A model generated the notes under the pieces. It saw only the letters and a program-made list of their open reading frames with translations. It was not told where the DNA came from and searched no databases. A stretch of DNA of 64,000 nucleotides from Bombyx mori. Its lineage: Eukaryota > Arthropoda > Insecta > Lepidoptera > Bombycidae. The stretch lies in contig NC_085127.1 of NCBI RefSeq assembly GCF_030269925.1, positions 15,135,501-15,199,500 on the forward strand. The letters are read 5' to 3'. The position numbers and the translations under genes are program-made. Each line of letters begins with the position of its first letter. Within the stretch, counting starts at the first letter, position 1. Positions 1 through 11,920 of this stretch are shown here, piece by piece.

Positions 1-1237
1 TGTCGAACCGCTCTTTTCGATATCGAGTCGAGGGAACCCGCTCCTCCCCACGACCTCTCACAGCTGGAGTCCCGCAAGGCTCTGTCCTTTCACCCCTCCT
101 ATTTAGCTTATTCGTTAACGATATTCCCCGGTCGCCGCCGACCCATTTAGCTTTATTCGCCGACGACACGACTGCTTACTATTCCAGTAGAAACAAGTCC
201 CTAATCGCGAAGAAGCTTCAGAGCGCAGCCCTAGCCCTAGGACAGTGGTTCCGAAAATGGCGCATAGACATCAACCCAGCGAAAAGTACTGCGGTGCTAT
301 TTCAGAGGGGAAGCTCCACACGGATTTCCTCCCGTATTAGGAGGAGGAATCTCACACCCCCGATTACTCTCTTTAGTCAATCCATACCCTGGGCCAGGAA
401 GGTCAAGTACCTGGGCGTTACCCTGGATGCATCGATGACATTCCGCCCGCATATAAAATCAGTCCGTGACCGTGCCGCGTTTATTCTCGGTAGACTCTAC
501 CCCATGATCTGTAAGCGGAGTAAAATGTCCCTTCGGAACAAGGTGACACTTTACAAAACTTGCATAAGGCCCGTCATGACTTACGCGAGTGTGGTGTTCG
601 CTCATGCGGCCCGCACACACATAGACACCCTTCAATCTCTACAATCCCGCTTTTGCAGGTTAGCCGTCGGAGCTCCGTGGTTCGTGAGGAACGATGACCT
701 ACACGACGACCTGGGCCTCGAATCTATACAGAAATACATGAAGTCAGCGTCGGAACGGTACTTCGATAAGGCTATGCGTAATGATAATCGCCTTATCGTA
801 GCCGCCGCTGACTACTCCCCGAATCCTGATCATGCAGGAGCCAGTCACCGTCGACGCCCTAGACACGTCCTTACGGATCCATCAGATCCAATAACCTTTG
901 CACTAAACGCCTTCAGCTCTAGGAGCAGGCTTAGGGACCTCGGTAACCGTACTCGTCGAACTCGACAAAGAGTTCGCCGTGCAACCTAACCCATGAATCA
1001 GCTCGCTGAGTTTCTCGCCGGATCTTCTCAGTTGGTCGCGATTCCGATCCGGTAGTAGATTCATTCGCGAAGCAGCTACTCTTGAGTTGTTAGGTCTCCT
1101 TCGGAGGCGCTCGGGCAGCTGTTAGCAAATCCCACCCCTCCTGGCTGAGCCTTTGCTCGCCCACCTGTCCTGGTGAAACTGGAAAGGCCTCCGGGCCACC
1201 AGTAATCCTTCAATCATAAAAAAAAAAAAAAAAAAAA
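1..1237 (+). mobile_element. Jockey-clade non-LTR retrotransposon, 3' part
   Basis: This is the 3' portion of a LINE that continues beyond the left edge of the window. It holds the end of a reverse transcriptase frame (3-989), a 3' UTR of about 230 bp, and a terminal A run at 1218-1237. The A run marks the 3' end of a target-primed insertion. The 5' end and the first target-site duplication lie outside the window, so element length and age cannot be judged. The frame is intact, which suggests a fairly young copy. Confidence 0.85.
3..989 (+). CDS. Reverse transcriptase, C-terminal part (Jockey-clade LINE ORF2)
   Basis: An open frame of 328 codons runs in from the window edge to a TAA at 987-989. 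It encodes the palm, thumb and C-terminal part of a LINE reverse transcriptase. GVPQGS (RT motif B) lies at 66-83 and the catalytic FADDT motif at 156-170. These are followed by the KYLGVTLD segment and a basic C-terminus typical of Jockey-clade ORF2 proteins. The first in-frame ATG-type starts lie downstream of the catalytic motif, so the true start is off the window. The endonuclease domain and RT motif A are not in view. Family assignment rests on motif style; another clade of the Jockey superfamily is possible. Confidence 0.85.
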   Translation, partial: SNRSFRYRVEGTRSSPRPLTAGVPQGSVLSPLLFSLFVNDIPRSPPTHLALFADDTTAYYSSRNKSLIAKKLQSAALALGQWFRKWRIDINPAKSTAVLFQRGSSTRISSRIRRRNLTPPITLFSQSIPWARKVKYLGVTLDASMTFRPHIKSVRDRAAFILGRLYPMICKRSKMSLRNKVTLYKTCIRPVMTYASVVFAHAARTHIDTLQSLQSRFCRLAVGAPWFVRNDDLHDDLGLESIQKYMKSASERYFDKAMRNDNRLIVAAADYSPNPDHAGASHRRRPRHVLTDPSDPITFALNAFSSRSRLRDLGNRTRRTRQRVRRAT

Positions 1238-2158
1238 CATGAGCCATAGAAGCCACTTATCACCAGCTTTCACAGCTCATCATAGAAAAAACTAAATATA
1301 ACTAAACAACAAAAATAAACACTTCGAACAATATTACAACACACTTTATCATACATATCATACATACATATCATAGAATATCAGACAGAATATCGTAGAC
1401 CTTATAGTTTATGTCAAATATAAAAGCTAACACACAAAATCTAGGATCAACATAATCTGAATAAATGGCAAAATATACGAAATTCTAAATTGATTTAAAA
1501 TATCGATACAGGCTCCAGAACACTGTTGTATCTTTAGGCACGCACACATATACGCCTTTCTTCAAATAAACAACAATTCTGAACATCACACCTACAGAAT
1601 TATGTTTTTCTTTGTGTTTAGATCAATTCTGAAATCTCATCACATACAATAAAGAACAGCTTTCTTTCACCGATCAATCAGTTAATATTTCATTACAAGG
1701 TTGACTGGAAATCAACCGAAACACCACCATACGCACGAGATTAAAAAAAAGTGAAAAACATTTTACTAAATTAATATTTAAGTAATACAAAGTATATGTA
1801 GTATATGAGAATATATTAACAGTACATTACGGACATTCCCCGAATTAGTTACATGATATGTCCAAAAAGTACTTAAGATTAAAGTAAGGATTAGAGTGTG
1901 TAAGTGTGAAGGTGTTCAATGAACCGAGCGGAACATGATCAAGCCTAATGTAAGAGATTTATGTAGAAACAGAAGTGAGTACACGTCCTTTTTAGTAAGT
2001 TGACTGAGTTAGTTTAGCAAGGATCAGTGTCTCTATAATTAAGATATCACAGTCATTTATTGATTTCTTGTATGAAGTCAATTTGGCTAAAATTGGAAGT
2101 AAGTATTTAGGAAGAAGTCTAAAATTAGCGCCAGTGGCAGAAAATGAAGAGTGGAAGG
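1238..2158. other. AT-rich sequence, nothing recognised
   Basis: No coding frame, RNA gene or recognisable repeat could be supported here. The sequence is AT-rich and looks intronic or intergenic. Confidence 0.5.
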
Positions 2159-2406
2159 TTTTACTGGTGGTAGGACCTCTTGTAACTCCGCGCGGGTAGG
2201 TACCACCGCCCTGCCTATTTCTGCCGTGAAGCAGTAATGCGTTTCGGTTTGAAGGGTAGGGCAGCCGTTGTAAGTATACTTGAGACCTTAGAACTTATAT
2301 CTCAAGATGGGTGGCGCATTTACGTTGTAGATGTCTATGGGCTCCAGTAACCACTTAACAGCAGGTGGGCTGTGAGCTCGTCCACCCATCTAAGCAATAA
2401 AAAAAA
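2159..2406 (+). mobile_element. Bm1 SINE, 5'-truncated
   Basis: The copy begins at the conserved core TTTTACTGGTGGTAGGACC and runs through the CTGCCGTGAAGCAGTAATGC and GGTGGGCTGTGAGCTCGTCC blocks to a short A tail. The tRNA-like head with the pol III promoter is missing, so it should not be transcribed on its own. Confidence 0.9.
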
Positions 2407-4297
2407 CAATATCTTCTATTCTTTAGTTCTATAGTTCTTAGTTCTATAGTCACTTGGAAAAAAAACATTAAGGTACTTGGAAATTCAATTTAAATTTGAC
2501 AGTACATGAACGATGTGCTCTAACCCTTTCGGCCTCAACGCAGCACAGATAAATCTTACTGATAGCTGTATCAAACACAATAAATACAGGTGATAGCGCC
2601 AACCGACTCACCCGTAATAACCGCTTATCGCAACTTACCGCCTTTGTGTATCCGACTGATAGTCCACCAGACCGCTTGAGACCATTCCACGACATATTTC
2701 AATTGTGCTTTTGAGCTTTTGAACATTGTATTGAAATTTTGTAGCAGTTTTATTTTCTGGTTTGACTAATGTATCGTCCACAGTGCTATTAATCATATCA
2801 AAGCGTTTCTAGCAGGCCGACGTCATACTTTATTTCAAGCTTTTTTTTGGCAGACTTCGACTTCAATTGTCTTAAGGTAGGTGGAGGCGATCGCGTTCTG
2901 ATGTCCATGGGCTTCAGTGAATATTACACGCCAGGCTAGTCTATATAGAGCACAAATTAATAATAATTTAATAAGTACGCAGCGAGGTGAATTGTAATTA
3001 TATAGTGTAATTTGAAGATGACTTGTAATATCCAACAATGTCGCCTCTTATAAACCTGCTATTTTCTTTAAGTTTTCTCACAGGATAATTTCGTATTTTT
3101 ACAAACATTCTTCTGGAAGATTTAGAACATGAGATGTAGTTTAAACAGCATCCCGTGTTTATAGTGCACGAGGTCCCCGGCTCGCAATTACTCTCATATA
3201 TTTACAGCGGCATAACTGCGAGGCGCCTAACGATACCCACGGACTCGTGAAATAGGGAACACGGTATCACAAACACACTGTCAGCATGCTTGTCCGACAT
3301 TTATGGTTAAAATATATCAACGTTTCGCTGATGCAGGGAGCGCAGAGCCTGTCGTTTTGAGGAACTTTAAGGACATCTTTCAGATTATGCTGATGCTTTG
3401 CCAAGATACAAAATAGATGAAATATAGTCTTGTGTTGAAAACACCCGTGCTACACTATCAAATATCAAGAAAAAAAGGATAGCTTTAAAAGAAATTAGGG
3501 CTTTAGACACTAGTCTCCACATACTATCTTCGGTAAAACAGACAAAGCATTGTGCCAGGAAATAAAAGATTGTATTTATTGACATTAAGAAGTTTTCAAT
3601 TATTAACCACAAAAATTAATTAATTTCAATCATGTGTTCTAGCTCGATCGATACCAATGTCATACGATACAGCCAGAGTCCAGGCCCCAGTAGACAGTAG
3701 GAGTGCCGTGAGCTTGGCTACTCAGCAAAACTCGTACATATGCAAGAATCGGTTGTAATTTACCACTATTAGTCTTGTTGTACTTTCTGTTTATCTGTAT
3801 GTCTTTGTACAAAGTGTGCAATACATCTCGCGTAGACAATTCAATTTTACGTGCATGAGGTTCCCGTGATCTCTGCCACCCCTAATTAATATACATCAGC
3901 TTTATCTGGGAAGTTAATGTGTTGCCTTTAATTTAGGTACGTTAAAAAATCCAGGATGTACTAATGCAGAATCTAAGAAAAGAAACATTTGTTGAATTAA
4001 TCGTGTGGCCACACCCTAATCTAAGTGTATGACACTACTAAAAAACAAATCAACGTGTATAAATAATATTCATTTCTTTATGAACGAATATTTACAGTAT
4101 GTTGACTGTCACTGTATTGTATTATTGTGATAATAAAATATCTTCTATATCTCTAACATTATGGTTATGGTTTGTATCTACCATACCTCTAACATTATGG
4201 TAGACACACATGCTTTAAGTATCTTATTTGTGTAAATAATATCCTAGAAAGCCGCGGTAGCTGCTTTCATACTGGTAAAGTTGTTGTGCCCTATAAC
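2407..4297. other. AT-rich sequence, nothing recognised
   Basis: Only short reading frames without domain signals are present. A short imperfect tandem duplication built on CTCTAACATTATGG occurs near 4153-4200. No gene or element could be assigned. Confidence 0.5.
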
Positions 4298-4480
4298 TTT
4301 TTACTGGTGGTAGAGCGTCTTGTGAGTCCGCGCGGGTAGCTATAACCACCCTGCCCGTTACTGCTGTGAAGCAGTTATGCGGTTTGATAGAGGTAGGGGG
4401 GTAATTTGGCAGCCGCTACAAAATAAAATAGAGATCTCGACCTAATGATTCACGTGAGCTTCCTATAATGCGGAAAAACT
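4298..4480 (+). mobile_element. Degraded Bm1 SINE
   Basis: ACTGGTGGTAGAGCGTCTTG and the TGTGAAGCAGTTATGC block are recognisable. Beyond about 4400 the copy has diverged strongly, so the right boundary is approximate. Head and tail are both missing or unrecognisable. Confidence 0.7.
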
Positions 4481-4627
4481 ACTTTTAATATTACATAAAG
4501 TGCTCTCGCGGGCCCTCGCTTCGGCCTAACTCCAGTCACTACTAACACTAGCGCGCTACTGAATGACGGTGGTCACGCGGAGCTGTGACTCTATTTTGCA
4601 TAACCGGCATGCGTAAGTATTTGTGGA

Positions 4628-4950
4628 TGAGCGAACGGATGGCGATGTACCGTGTTCCTAACCCAGCGGCCTGGGTCTGGTCCTGGGTAGCCCGGGATAC
4701 CACTGCCGGGGTGCCACTGTACCTTGACGGCCGACGTTGAGTCGTTGATTGTCACCGTGTCGATTCTGTCGACCCGGTTTTCTTGGCAGAAGCCGCTTGT
4801 TTGGTTATTTTGTGGATCGCGGGATCCTCCCTACGTACCCCTGACTTAAGCTCCGTTTTGGGCGGGATCGGATATTGAGAGATAGTGATCAATTACGCTT
4901 AGTCGGTAGTCGTTGTGGTGCCCGATCTAATCCGGCTTGATTGCCCATTG
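4628..4950 (+). mobile_element. Old R1-like LINE 3' UTR remnant
   Basis: Phrases such as CTGGTCCTGGGTAGCCCGGG and GACGGCCGACGTT are diverged counterparts of the R1-clade 3' UTR at 52,640-52,930. The block is more GC-rich than its flanks. No coding sequence and no clear A tail remain. It is an old, decayed 3' fragment. Confidence 0.55.
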
Positions 4951-5863
4951 ACCAAGAATACATAAATTGGATTTATTATTGTAAAAAGGGTACTACTACA
5001 GTATTTATATAAATATTAAGGTATTATCTAAAACTAATTTCCATCGTTCAATTTTAACCCCAAATTTGAAGTTAATTTTAAGTAAGGTATTTGAAACTTT
5101 TAGCCGAGAGGTATTATAATATTAGGGAAACTTTATTGAAGTTTCAAAGTTTTAGTTAAGCTTAAAACCAATAATAATTCACCAATAAAAATCTTTTACC
5201 AATTCTGAATTAATAATAATTTTTTTTTTAATTACTTAGGTGGGTAAACGGATTAATTAAGTGACCACTATCAGCTTCTCCCATCTTGTCCGGGAAGCAA
5301 ACGCGACATTGTCTCTGGTAAAATGCTACCATAGTCCTTCAGTTCAAAGGTAGCATCACATCACATTCCATTTTATACCGAAAAAAACCCAGTAGGCATC
5401 CGTTAGATCGTAGTTTCGACACCGGACGTGATCCTATGCAGTTTACATTTTTTTAGTCATTGTATAGGCATGTTTACACATGAGGTGTCGTGGGTCCCTG
5501 ACGGTTGGCGCCCTGTTAGCGACATTGACATTATAAGTTAAAGAGAACTAAGCCCAACGCTGTATCCACAGTCCCTAGCTCCCCTACATATATTCCGAAG
5601 GTACATTTGTTCGGCAACACCCCTGGGTAATATGGACAGACAACATTACTATTCCGTACACAATCAAATCTGATTAAACGAAGCTCGCACTCGCACTGAC
5701 TACACCCTCAGGCATTACATGATATATTTGTTTAATCATTCTTTTACTTACGATTCTAATTAGATTTTTGTTTACTTTTTCTAGTGCAGTCCGTATTTGG
5801 TAAGATATCTTTGAGTAAACTTTAATCACTTTTTATCCAAAATGGCCAGGAAAGCCTAACATG
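4951..5863. other. AT-rich sequence, nothing recognised
   Basis: No coding frame or repeat family could be supported. Confidence 0.45.
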
Positions 5864-6292
5864 TTTTTTTTTTATTGCTTAGCTGGGTGGACGAGCTCAC
5901 AGCCCACCTGGTGTTAAGTGGTTACTGGAGCCCATAGACATCTAAAACGTAAATGCGCCACCCACCTTGAGATATTAGTTCTAAAGTCTCAGTATAGTTA
6001 CAACGGCTGCCCCACCCTACAAACCGAAACGCATTACTGCTTCACGGCAGAAATAGGCGGGGTGGTGGTACCTACCCGTGCGGCTCACAAGAGGTCCTAC
6101 CACCAGTAATTACGCAATTTTGCGGGTTTGATTTTTATTACACGATGTTATTCCTTCACTATGGAAGTCAATCGTGAACATTTGTTGAGTACGTATCTCA
6201 TTAGAAAAATTGGTACCCGCCTGAAATTCGAACACCGGTGCATCGCTCAACACGAATGCACCGGAAGTCTTATCCTTTAGGCCACGACGACA
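5864..6292 (-). mobile_element. Bm1 SINE, near full length
   Basis: On the minus strand this copy has the tRNA-related head (the complement of CTTATCCTTTAGGCCACGAC is the A-box region, near 6270-6289), a B-box-like TTCGAA near 6230, the conserved body, and an A tail seen as T's at 5864-5873. At about 429 bp it is close to the full Bm1 length. It could in principle be read by RNA polymerase III. Confidence 0.93.
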
Positions 6293-6516
6293 TCAATATG
6301 AAGACATGAAGCGGGTGTGCTATCCTTCAAGCTGGAATCTGTTAGCTTCAAGGCAAAATGGGCAGGATGGTGGTATCACGATGCTCCCTACAACTAGTGA
6401 GACTGATGTAGCGGAGAAATATCTTCGTCTAATTTAAAAATATATGAAATTATTATTTTTGGTATAATTATTAGTTACCGGGTCCAGAGACATCAGAATA
6501 GAGAATATTATATATT
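6293..6516. other. AT-rich sequence, nothing recognised
   Basis: Short spacer between a Bm1 SINE and the ACTAG-type repeat. No feature was recognised. Confidence 0.4.
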
Positions 6517-7633
6517 ACTAGCTGACCCGGCAAACGTTGTGTTGCCTTAAATAAGATATCTAGGGAAATTCTACTGTAGAAAAAAAACCTCATTTAACCA
6601 CATAATACCTCATTATAAATAAATAAAAAATATCCAAAAAATTAAAATAAAAAATAAATGTTTGGGGTGGACAACCCTTTTCACTTAGGGGTATGAAAAA
6701 TAGATAGTAGCCGATTCTCAAACCTACTGAACATACTATTGATACACAAATAAAACCAAAAAAATATGGCTGAAAAATGTATAGTATTGTATAGCTCTCA
6801 AATATATTAAGTATATAATCTATGACGTATAGTGAGTAAGTAAGACAGGAGACCGGCTTCGTCCTCATCCCTACTAAGTGATGTTTGCTGGATGAGTGGT
6901 GACACCTGGCGGGGAAAGCTGATCGATTGATAGTTGATCAATAGTCGACCGGCGAGGCCGGAAGATCAAATTCAATTTTAAAAAAATCATAATTAAAGGA
7001 ACTTGAAATTATAAATTCTGAATAAGAATTTATCGTACTACAATTATAATATTTGATTGCCATCTTGCAACCTTATTGCGGATCTGTGCATAGAAAAAAA
7101 TATATAATCGGATGGAAAAATAGGGGTTGATCGTATAAGAGTGAAAATTGAGAGTAATATGATTTTTTTATTTTAAGTCATGACAAAATAAAATAAAAAA
7201 CTTGCGAAAAAATTAAAGTTTATAATTAACAAATAAAAAATAGGGGTTGATCATAGAGGGATGAAAAATTTAGAGTAACATCAGATTTTTTATTTTAATT
7301 CATGACAAAATAAAAATAAAAATGAAAATCTTACCAAAAAAATTAAAGTTTATAATTAACAAATAAAAAATAGGGGTTGATCGTAGAGGGGTGAAAATTT
7401 AGGGTTGTATGTATTTTTGTACGCTGTATTATAAAAAAATAGAAATTAAAAATTTTGTCTAAAAAATAAAATAAAAATTTTTGGGGTGGACTACATTTAG
7501 GGGGATGAAAAATAGATGTTGGCCGATTCTCATAGATACTGGATAAGCACAAAAAATTTCATCAAAATCGGTCAAGCCGTTTCGGAGGAGTATGGCAACG
7601 AAAACTGTGACACGAGAATTTTATATATTAGAT
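6517..7633 (+). repeat. Interspersed repeat with ACTAG...TTAGAT ends
   Basis: The left end reads ACTAGCTGACCCGGCAAACG and the right end TTTTATATATTAGAT. Near the right end is CAAGCCGTTTCGGAGGAGTA. Two related blocks (GGGGTGGAC...ATGAAAAATAGAT) occur near 6663-6710 and 7480-7517, so the region is internally duplicated or composite. No transposase or reverse transcriptase frame survives. The type is common in moths and butterflies; it could be a decayed non-LTR element, but I cannot assign a superfamily from sequence alone. Confidence 0.65.
7116..7410 (+). repeat. Tandem repeat of ~120-130 bp within the ACTAG-type repeat
   Basis: The phrase AAATAGGGGTTGATC recurs with TAGGGGTTGA at 7121, 7241 and 7371, giving periods of 120 and 130 bp. 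The units share GTGAAAAT, TCATGACAAAATAAA and TTAAAGTTTATAATTAAC. About two and a half copies are present. Confidence 0.85.
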
Positions 7634-7942
7634 GTAGAGGCTTACATACATATGCATACTTCTCTCTTTCCTACTATTTGTCGTATTTAGCCAAAATTAG
7701 TCGCAGGACATGCCATGAACCCGCTCTGGTTACTGTGACCGTCCTGAGATTTTCGTCTCGTCAATCATGATAGTTGAACAGAGTGGTTAGGAATATTAGA
7801 CTCACTGTAATACTAATAAAGTTTCAACTTAGGCAGCGAAATTAGCTTGCTAATAGTGTTGTCCATACACTACCGTAAATGATTTTGAATAAATAAATTT
7901 ATAAAGTAGTTAATAGGTGTCTTGTTTGTACGGATTGTTTTA
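7634..7942. other. AT-rich sequence, nothing recognised
   Basis: No gene or repeat recognised between the ACTAG-type repeat and a truncated Bm1. Confidence 0.4.
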
Positions 7943-8080
7943 TTGTAACTATACTTGAGACCTTAGAACTTATATCTCAAGGTGGGTGGCGCATTTACGT
8001 TGTGGATGTCTATGGGCTCCAGTGACCACTTAACACCAGGTGGGCTGTGAGCTCGTCCACCTATCTAAGCAATAAATAAT
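7943..8080 (+). mobile_element. Bm1 SINE, 3' fragment
   Basis: Only the last third of Bm1 is present, from TTGTAACTATACTTGAGACC to CTATCTAAGCAATAAATAAT. This is a strongly 5'-truncated insertion without a promoter. Confidence 0.9.
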
Positions 8081-9294
8081 AGAATAAAAATATTGCGGAC
8101 TGCCTGTATAAATGTGTCAGTTAAGATTAAGTTTTTCTGTCCGTGATAGCGTTTTTGTTCTCTTGCGAATATATACTAATGTCACTCGTGAGCAAACTTA
8201 TTATATTGAGTTTAAAAAGAAATCTAATAAGAGTTTTATTAAAATAGTGCTTTATTCCAATAAATATTAATCTCGTGCTTCGGTAAGTTTACATGGCTGT
8301 AGATAATCAAAATAATAATACCAACCAGCATTGCCAATTAGACGTATTTTTACTAACCAAACCTTAACACACATTTAAGTAATTACAAGTGCCAGAGCTA
8401 AATGTGGTATCGAAACTTGATAGAATGATTCAAGGAACAAAGGTAGTTCATCGATGGTTCTGGAGGTATTGTCTCGCCGAACAAAGCCCTAACATTTCTA
8501 ATGAGCTCTCTATATTACTCTAATGCTCGCTAATAGAGGTCAAATTGAATTTCTATTACTATACCTAATGTCACCTAGACCATTTATACCATCTGAACCA
8601 AAATGAATCTTAGAGTTTGAAGACAATGTTAATTTTACATTATTAAGGTTTTATTTTAATACTTAATTTAACGGCTTAAAGTGTTTTAAGAAAAATCTAT
8701 TTAAATGCTTCTTTAAATTTAAATCTTCTACTACGACTCCTAGTTAAAATTTTAGTGTGATGTTCTTAAAGTTGGTACTAATTACGATAAGTAGCGTAGT
8801 ATGACTATAGGAATTACACTAAGCTGTCCCGCCTCGTCAAGCTCCCTGATTATTCTGATAAGTTTATTTACAGAACCTACTGCATCCCTACCAGTGGAAA
8901 CCAGTGCATTCGTTATTCATCAACAGTACATTTAAAGTAATGATTTGCCACGTACCATACGGCTCTAGGATTTGCTCAACTCCATGGTATTTCCTGAGCG
9001 CTATGACATATACTTCTTCGGATAAATTTAAAAAGAGTCCTCAATGGTAGCTAGTAAGTTGATTGTACCCCTAGCGTTGCTAGTGCTATTAATGAGCGAT
9101 GGTGATCACAAGTTTGTGTATGTATTGTTACGCCTGGGCTTCGGGATAAATAAATATTCTACCGAAGTACAAATTAAAACTGTATTAACACTTAGAACAT
9201 CTAAAACACTTAACGAGCACATGAAAATTTTCAATTCACTTCTTCCGCTTCGCTTCAGGTGATCCGTTTGCTGTTTCGCTTCGAGTAGTTCCGA
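8081..9294. other. AT-rich sequence, nothing recognised
   Basis: No supported gene. A 72-codon frame at 9044-9262 opens with an ATG and a hydrophobic stretch, but it has no splice, promoter or family support. Confidence 0.45.
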
Positions 9295-9540
9295 TTACTG
9301 ACTGACTTCGTGCCATCTCTGCAACGCTTTTAAAGTCGATACGGCATCCCTAGATTTATCGATGACATTCTGGGAAAGTCGAGTAACTTCGATGTGTGTT
9401 CCCGCTATCTGACAATAGATGGCGTTGTACTTTTCGAGCGCTCTAGAAACATCTATCGCAGAAACGAGTATCGAAGGATCTACTAACAACTAGATTCTTT
9501 GATACTCGTTTCTGCTATTCGGCAATAGATGGCGTTAATC
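9295..9540 (-). other. Possible coding relic with an internal duplication and hairpin
   Basis: On the minus strand a frame (9489 to 9295) contains KYNAIYCQIAG and continues in a helix-like pattern. Immediately upstream (9540 to 9490) a second stretch reads INAIYCRIAETS in a similar register, so the segment looks like a duplicated coding motif. The two stretches share the DNA word AACGCCATCTATTG. Between them lies a perfect 15-bp inverted repeat (9458-9472 with 9501-9515). There is no ATG at the head of the frame. I do not recognise the protein; a retroelement or gene relic are both possible. Confidence 0.3.
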
Positions 9541-9804
9541 TTATTGGCGTAACAGTATTTTGGCAATAAGAAACTGTTTGAACGTCAAAACTCATTTCAT
9601 TTGTATATTTTGACGAGTCACGTCTTATTTTTTTCTAAAATTTCTTACTAAAATGAATACCTTATTTCCGATGCCAAACAAAGCAAGCCCTCGTACTGAG
9701 AATAAGCTCAATGTCAGCTGCTGTCTTTTTAAGGATCATAGGTAAATTAAATAAAACCCTTCAATTTCCTCGCCTGTCCCAGTGTCCAGCCATTTTCTTT
9801 GACC
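9541..9804. other. AT-rich sequence, nothing recognised
   Basis: No feature recognised between the duplicated relic and the next Bm1. Confidence 0.4.
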
Positions 9805-10208
9805 TTTTTTATTTATTTATGCATAGTTGGGTGGACGAGCTCACAGCACATCTAGTGTTAAGTGGTTACTGGAGCCCATAGACATCTACAGCGTAAATGC
9901 CGCCATCCACCTTGAGTTATAACTTCTAACATCTCAGTATATTATGTTCAACGGCTGCCCCACCCTTCAAGCCGAAACGCATTACTACTTCACGGCAAAA
10001 ATAGGCAGAGCGATGGTACCTACCCGTCCGGACTGACAAGACGTCCTACCACCCCTTATTATGCAAATTATATTTTTTGCAGATTTGATTTTTTTATTAC
10101 ACGATGCTATTCCTTCAGTAAATCGCGAACATGTCATTAATGCGTATTTCATTAGAAAAATTGGTATCCGCCTGCGGTATTCGAACTTATCCCTTAGGCT
10201 ACGACGAC
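9805..10208 (-). mobile_element. Bm1 SINE with internal deletion in the head
   Basis: Tail T's at 9805, the full conserved body, and the head-end words CGCCTGCGGTATTCGAAC and CCTTAGGCTACGACGAC are present. The stretch between the B-box and A-box regions is shortened: after TTCGAAC the copy jumps to TTATCCCTTAGG, removing the spacer with the ACCGGTGCATCG word. The promoter is probably non-functional. Confidence 0.88.
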
Positions 10209-11321
10209 TAGACCTATACCTAGACCTTCTGATCTTTCATCGATGTGGCCTCATATCTCACTGAATGTGTTAAAACTGTCCTACAACAATAAAATTAATC
10301 AAGACGGTGGTCCCGGCGGTGCTCGCGGGACATTCATATGCGCCACGAGGAAAGTATCACGTTCTATTGCAAGTATATCCAACCCTTGAGTGGATCTTGG
10401 AGATAATGGTCCAGCTTTTGCTGAAAGTTCATTAAAGAGCTTGCAAGAGATATTTTTATTATTATTTGTTGATGCTTTTGGTTTTCCTTTATTATCAGTT
10501 TTTTGTAGTCTTCATTATTTTATATTACATACATATATGTACATACATATGTGGGAAGATTGCAATTTTTAGTTTGTTCATACTGACCCACTGGATTTGT
10601 TTTAAAAGAACATGAATATCCATGTGAGTCATCTATTGACATTACGATGTTACGTGTGGTTTTTTGAAAATAAGATTTTAAAGAAAACCTCCACTAGATT
10701 TCACCTTACGATCCCACACATATTATTTTAGTTGAAAAAACCTAATCTCTGACGACTTTTAACACAATCTACCTTATCGAAATTGTGTTTATATACATAA
10801 CTGCATTGCCCTTTTTCTATTTAGGTTGAACGGCAATGCGTGTATGTATGTATATGCTATCGAACTATGTGGACCTAAAATAAAAAAATATGTACTTTTG
10901 GTTCAGAATTCGTTTTGTTTAAGAATTTGAATAAATTTTCCAAAAAATAATAACTTGACCTATAGATTTCTTAAGGAGTTTTAGGGAACATTTACAGTTC
11001 AACAATATTTAGAGATTAGCAACTTATTGAATAGTCTACTGTAAAGAAATCGTCTACTGTTTTCATTTGAAATTTAAATACAGAACCCTTTGCTACGCCT
11101 GCAACTCGCACTTGCTTGTCATCAATTTCTATTGTAGAAGCTCGTTCAATATCATTATTTCCAAGACATATCATATAATCTATTGAATGACAGGTCCTTG
11201 GATCAGTTCATATTTTTACAAATAATACAAAATAAATGCTAAGTAATGAGATTGTGTTGTGTACTGTTGTATGTATGAAGAATACAGCAGACTAATCATA
11301 TCAGAATTTTCGAGAAATTCC
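10209..11321. other. AT-rich sequence, nothing recognised
   Basis: Mostly AT-rich sequence with short simple repeats (ACATACATATATGTACATAC near 10,529-10,549 and GTATGTATGTATATGC near 10,840-10,858). No gene supported. Confidence 0.45.
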
Positions 11322-11576
11322 ATTACTACTGCTAGGACGTATTGTAATGTGTGTAAGCTTGCGCGGACTGTTACCACAGTCCTAACTATTTCTCCCCCAC
11401 AGTAGTCATGCGTTCTGATTTCGAGCGCCAGACGCCCGCTATACAACACAATAGAGATCCCGAACTTATATCTCGAGGCATGTGGCGGCTTTCACGATTT
11501 CATCTCTATGGGTTCCGGTATCCACTTAACACCAGATGGACTGTAATCGCGTTCACATAACTACGCAATAAAAATA
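11322..11576 (+). mobile_element. Strongly diverged Bm1 SINE
   Basis: The body order is preserved but decayed: ACTACTGCTAGGACGT, GCGCGGACTGTTACCAC, ATGCGTTCTGATTTCGAG, AACTTATATCTCGAGGC, CTCTATGGGTTCCGG and CCACTTAACACCAGATGG. It ends in GCAATAAAAATATG. This is one of the oldest recognisable copies here. Confidence 0.7.
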
Positions 11577-11631
11577 TGTTTATTAAACCAAACTATTTCG
11601 TTCAAACAGCGAATTTAACTTTATGATAATA

Positions 11632-11920
11632 TTTTTTTATTGCTTTTATGGGTGAACGAGCTCACAGCCCACCTGGTGTTAAGTGGTTACTGGAGTCCAT
11701 AGACATCTACAACGTAAATACGCCACCCACTTAGAAATATAAGTTCTAAGGTCTCTATAGTTACAACGGCTGCCCCATCCTTCAAACCCAAACGCATTAC
11801 TGCTTCACGGCAGAAATAGGCGGGGTAGTGGTACCTACCCGTGCGGACTCACATTAGGTTCTACCACCAGTAATTATAATTACGCAAATTATAATTTTGC
11901 AGCTTTGATTTTTATTACAC
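11632..11920 (-). mobile_element. Bm1 SINE, 5'-truncated
   Basis: The tail T's and the body (GAGCTCACAGCCCACCTGG through CTACCACCAGTAATTATAAT) are well preserved. The copy stops at TTTGATTTTTATTACAC, before the promoter-bearing head. Confidence 0.9.

Noticed and set aside
5918..6109. 63-codon plus-strand frame
   Set aside because: It lies entirely within an antisense Bm1; similar frames recur in several Bm1 copies.
7116..7410. Possible CRISPR-like array
   Set aside because: Units are ~120-130 bp, continuous and AT-rich with no repeat-spacer pattern, and the genome is that of an insect.
9044..9262. 72-codon ATG frame with a hydrophobic N-terminus
   Set aside because: It resembles a small secreted peptide only superficially; there is no promoter, splice or family evidence.
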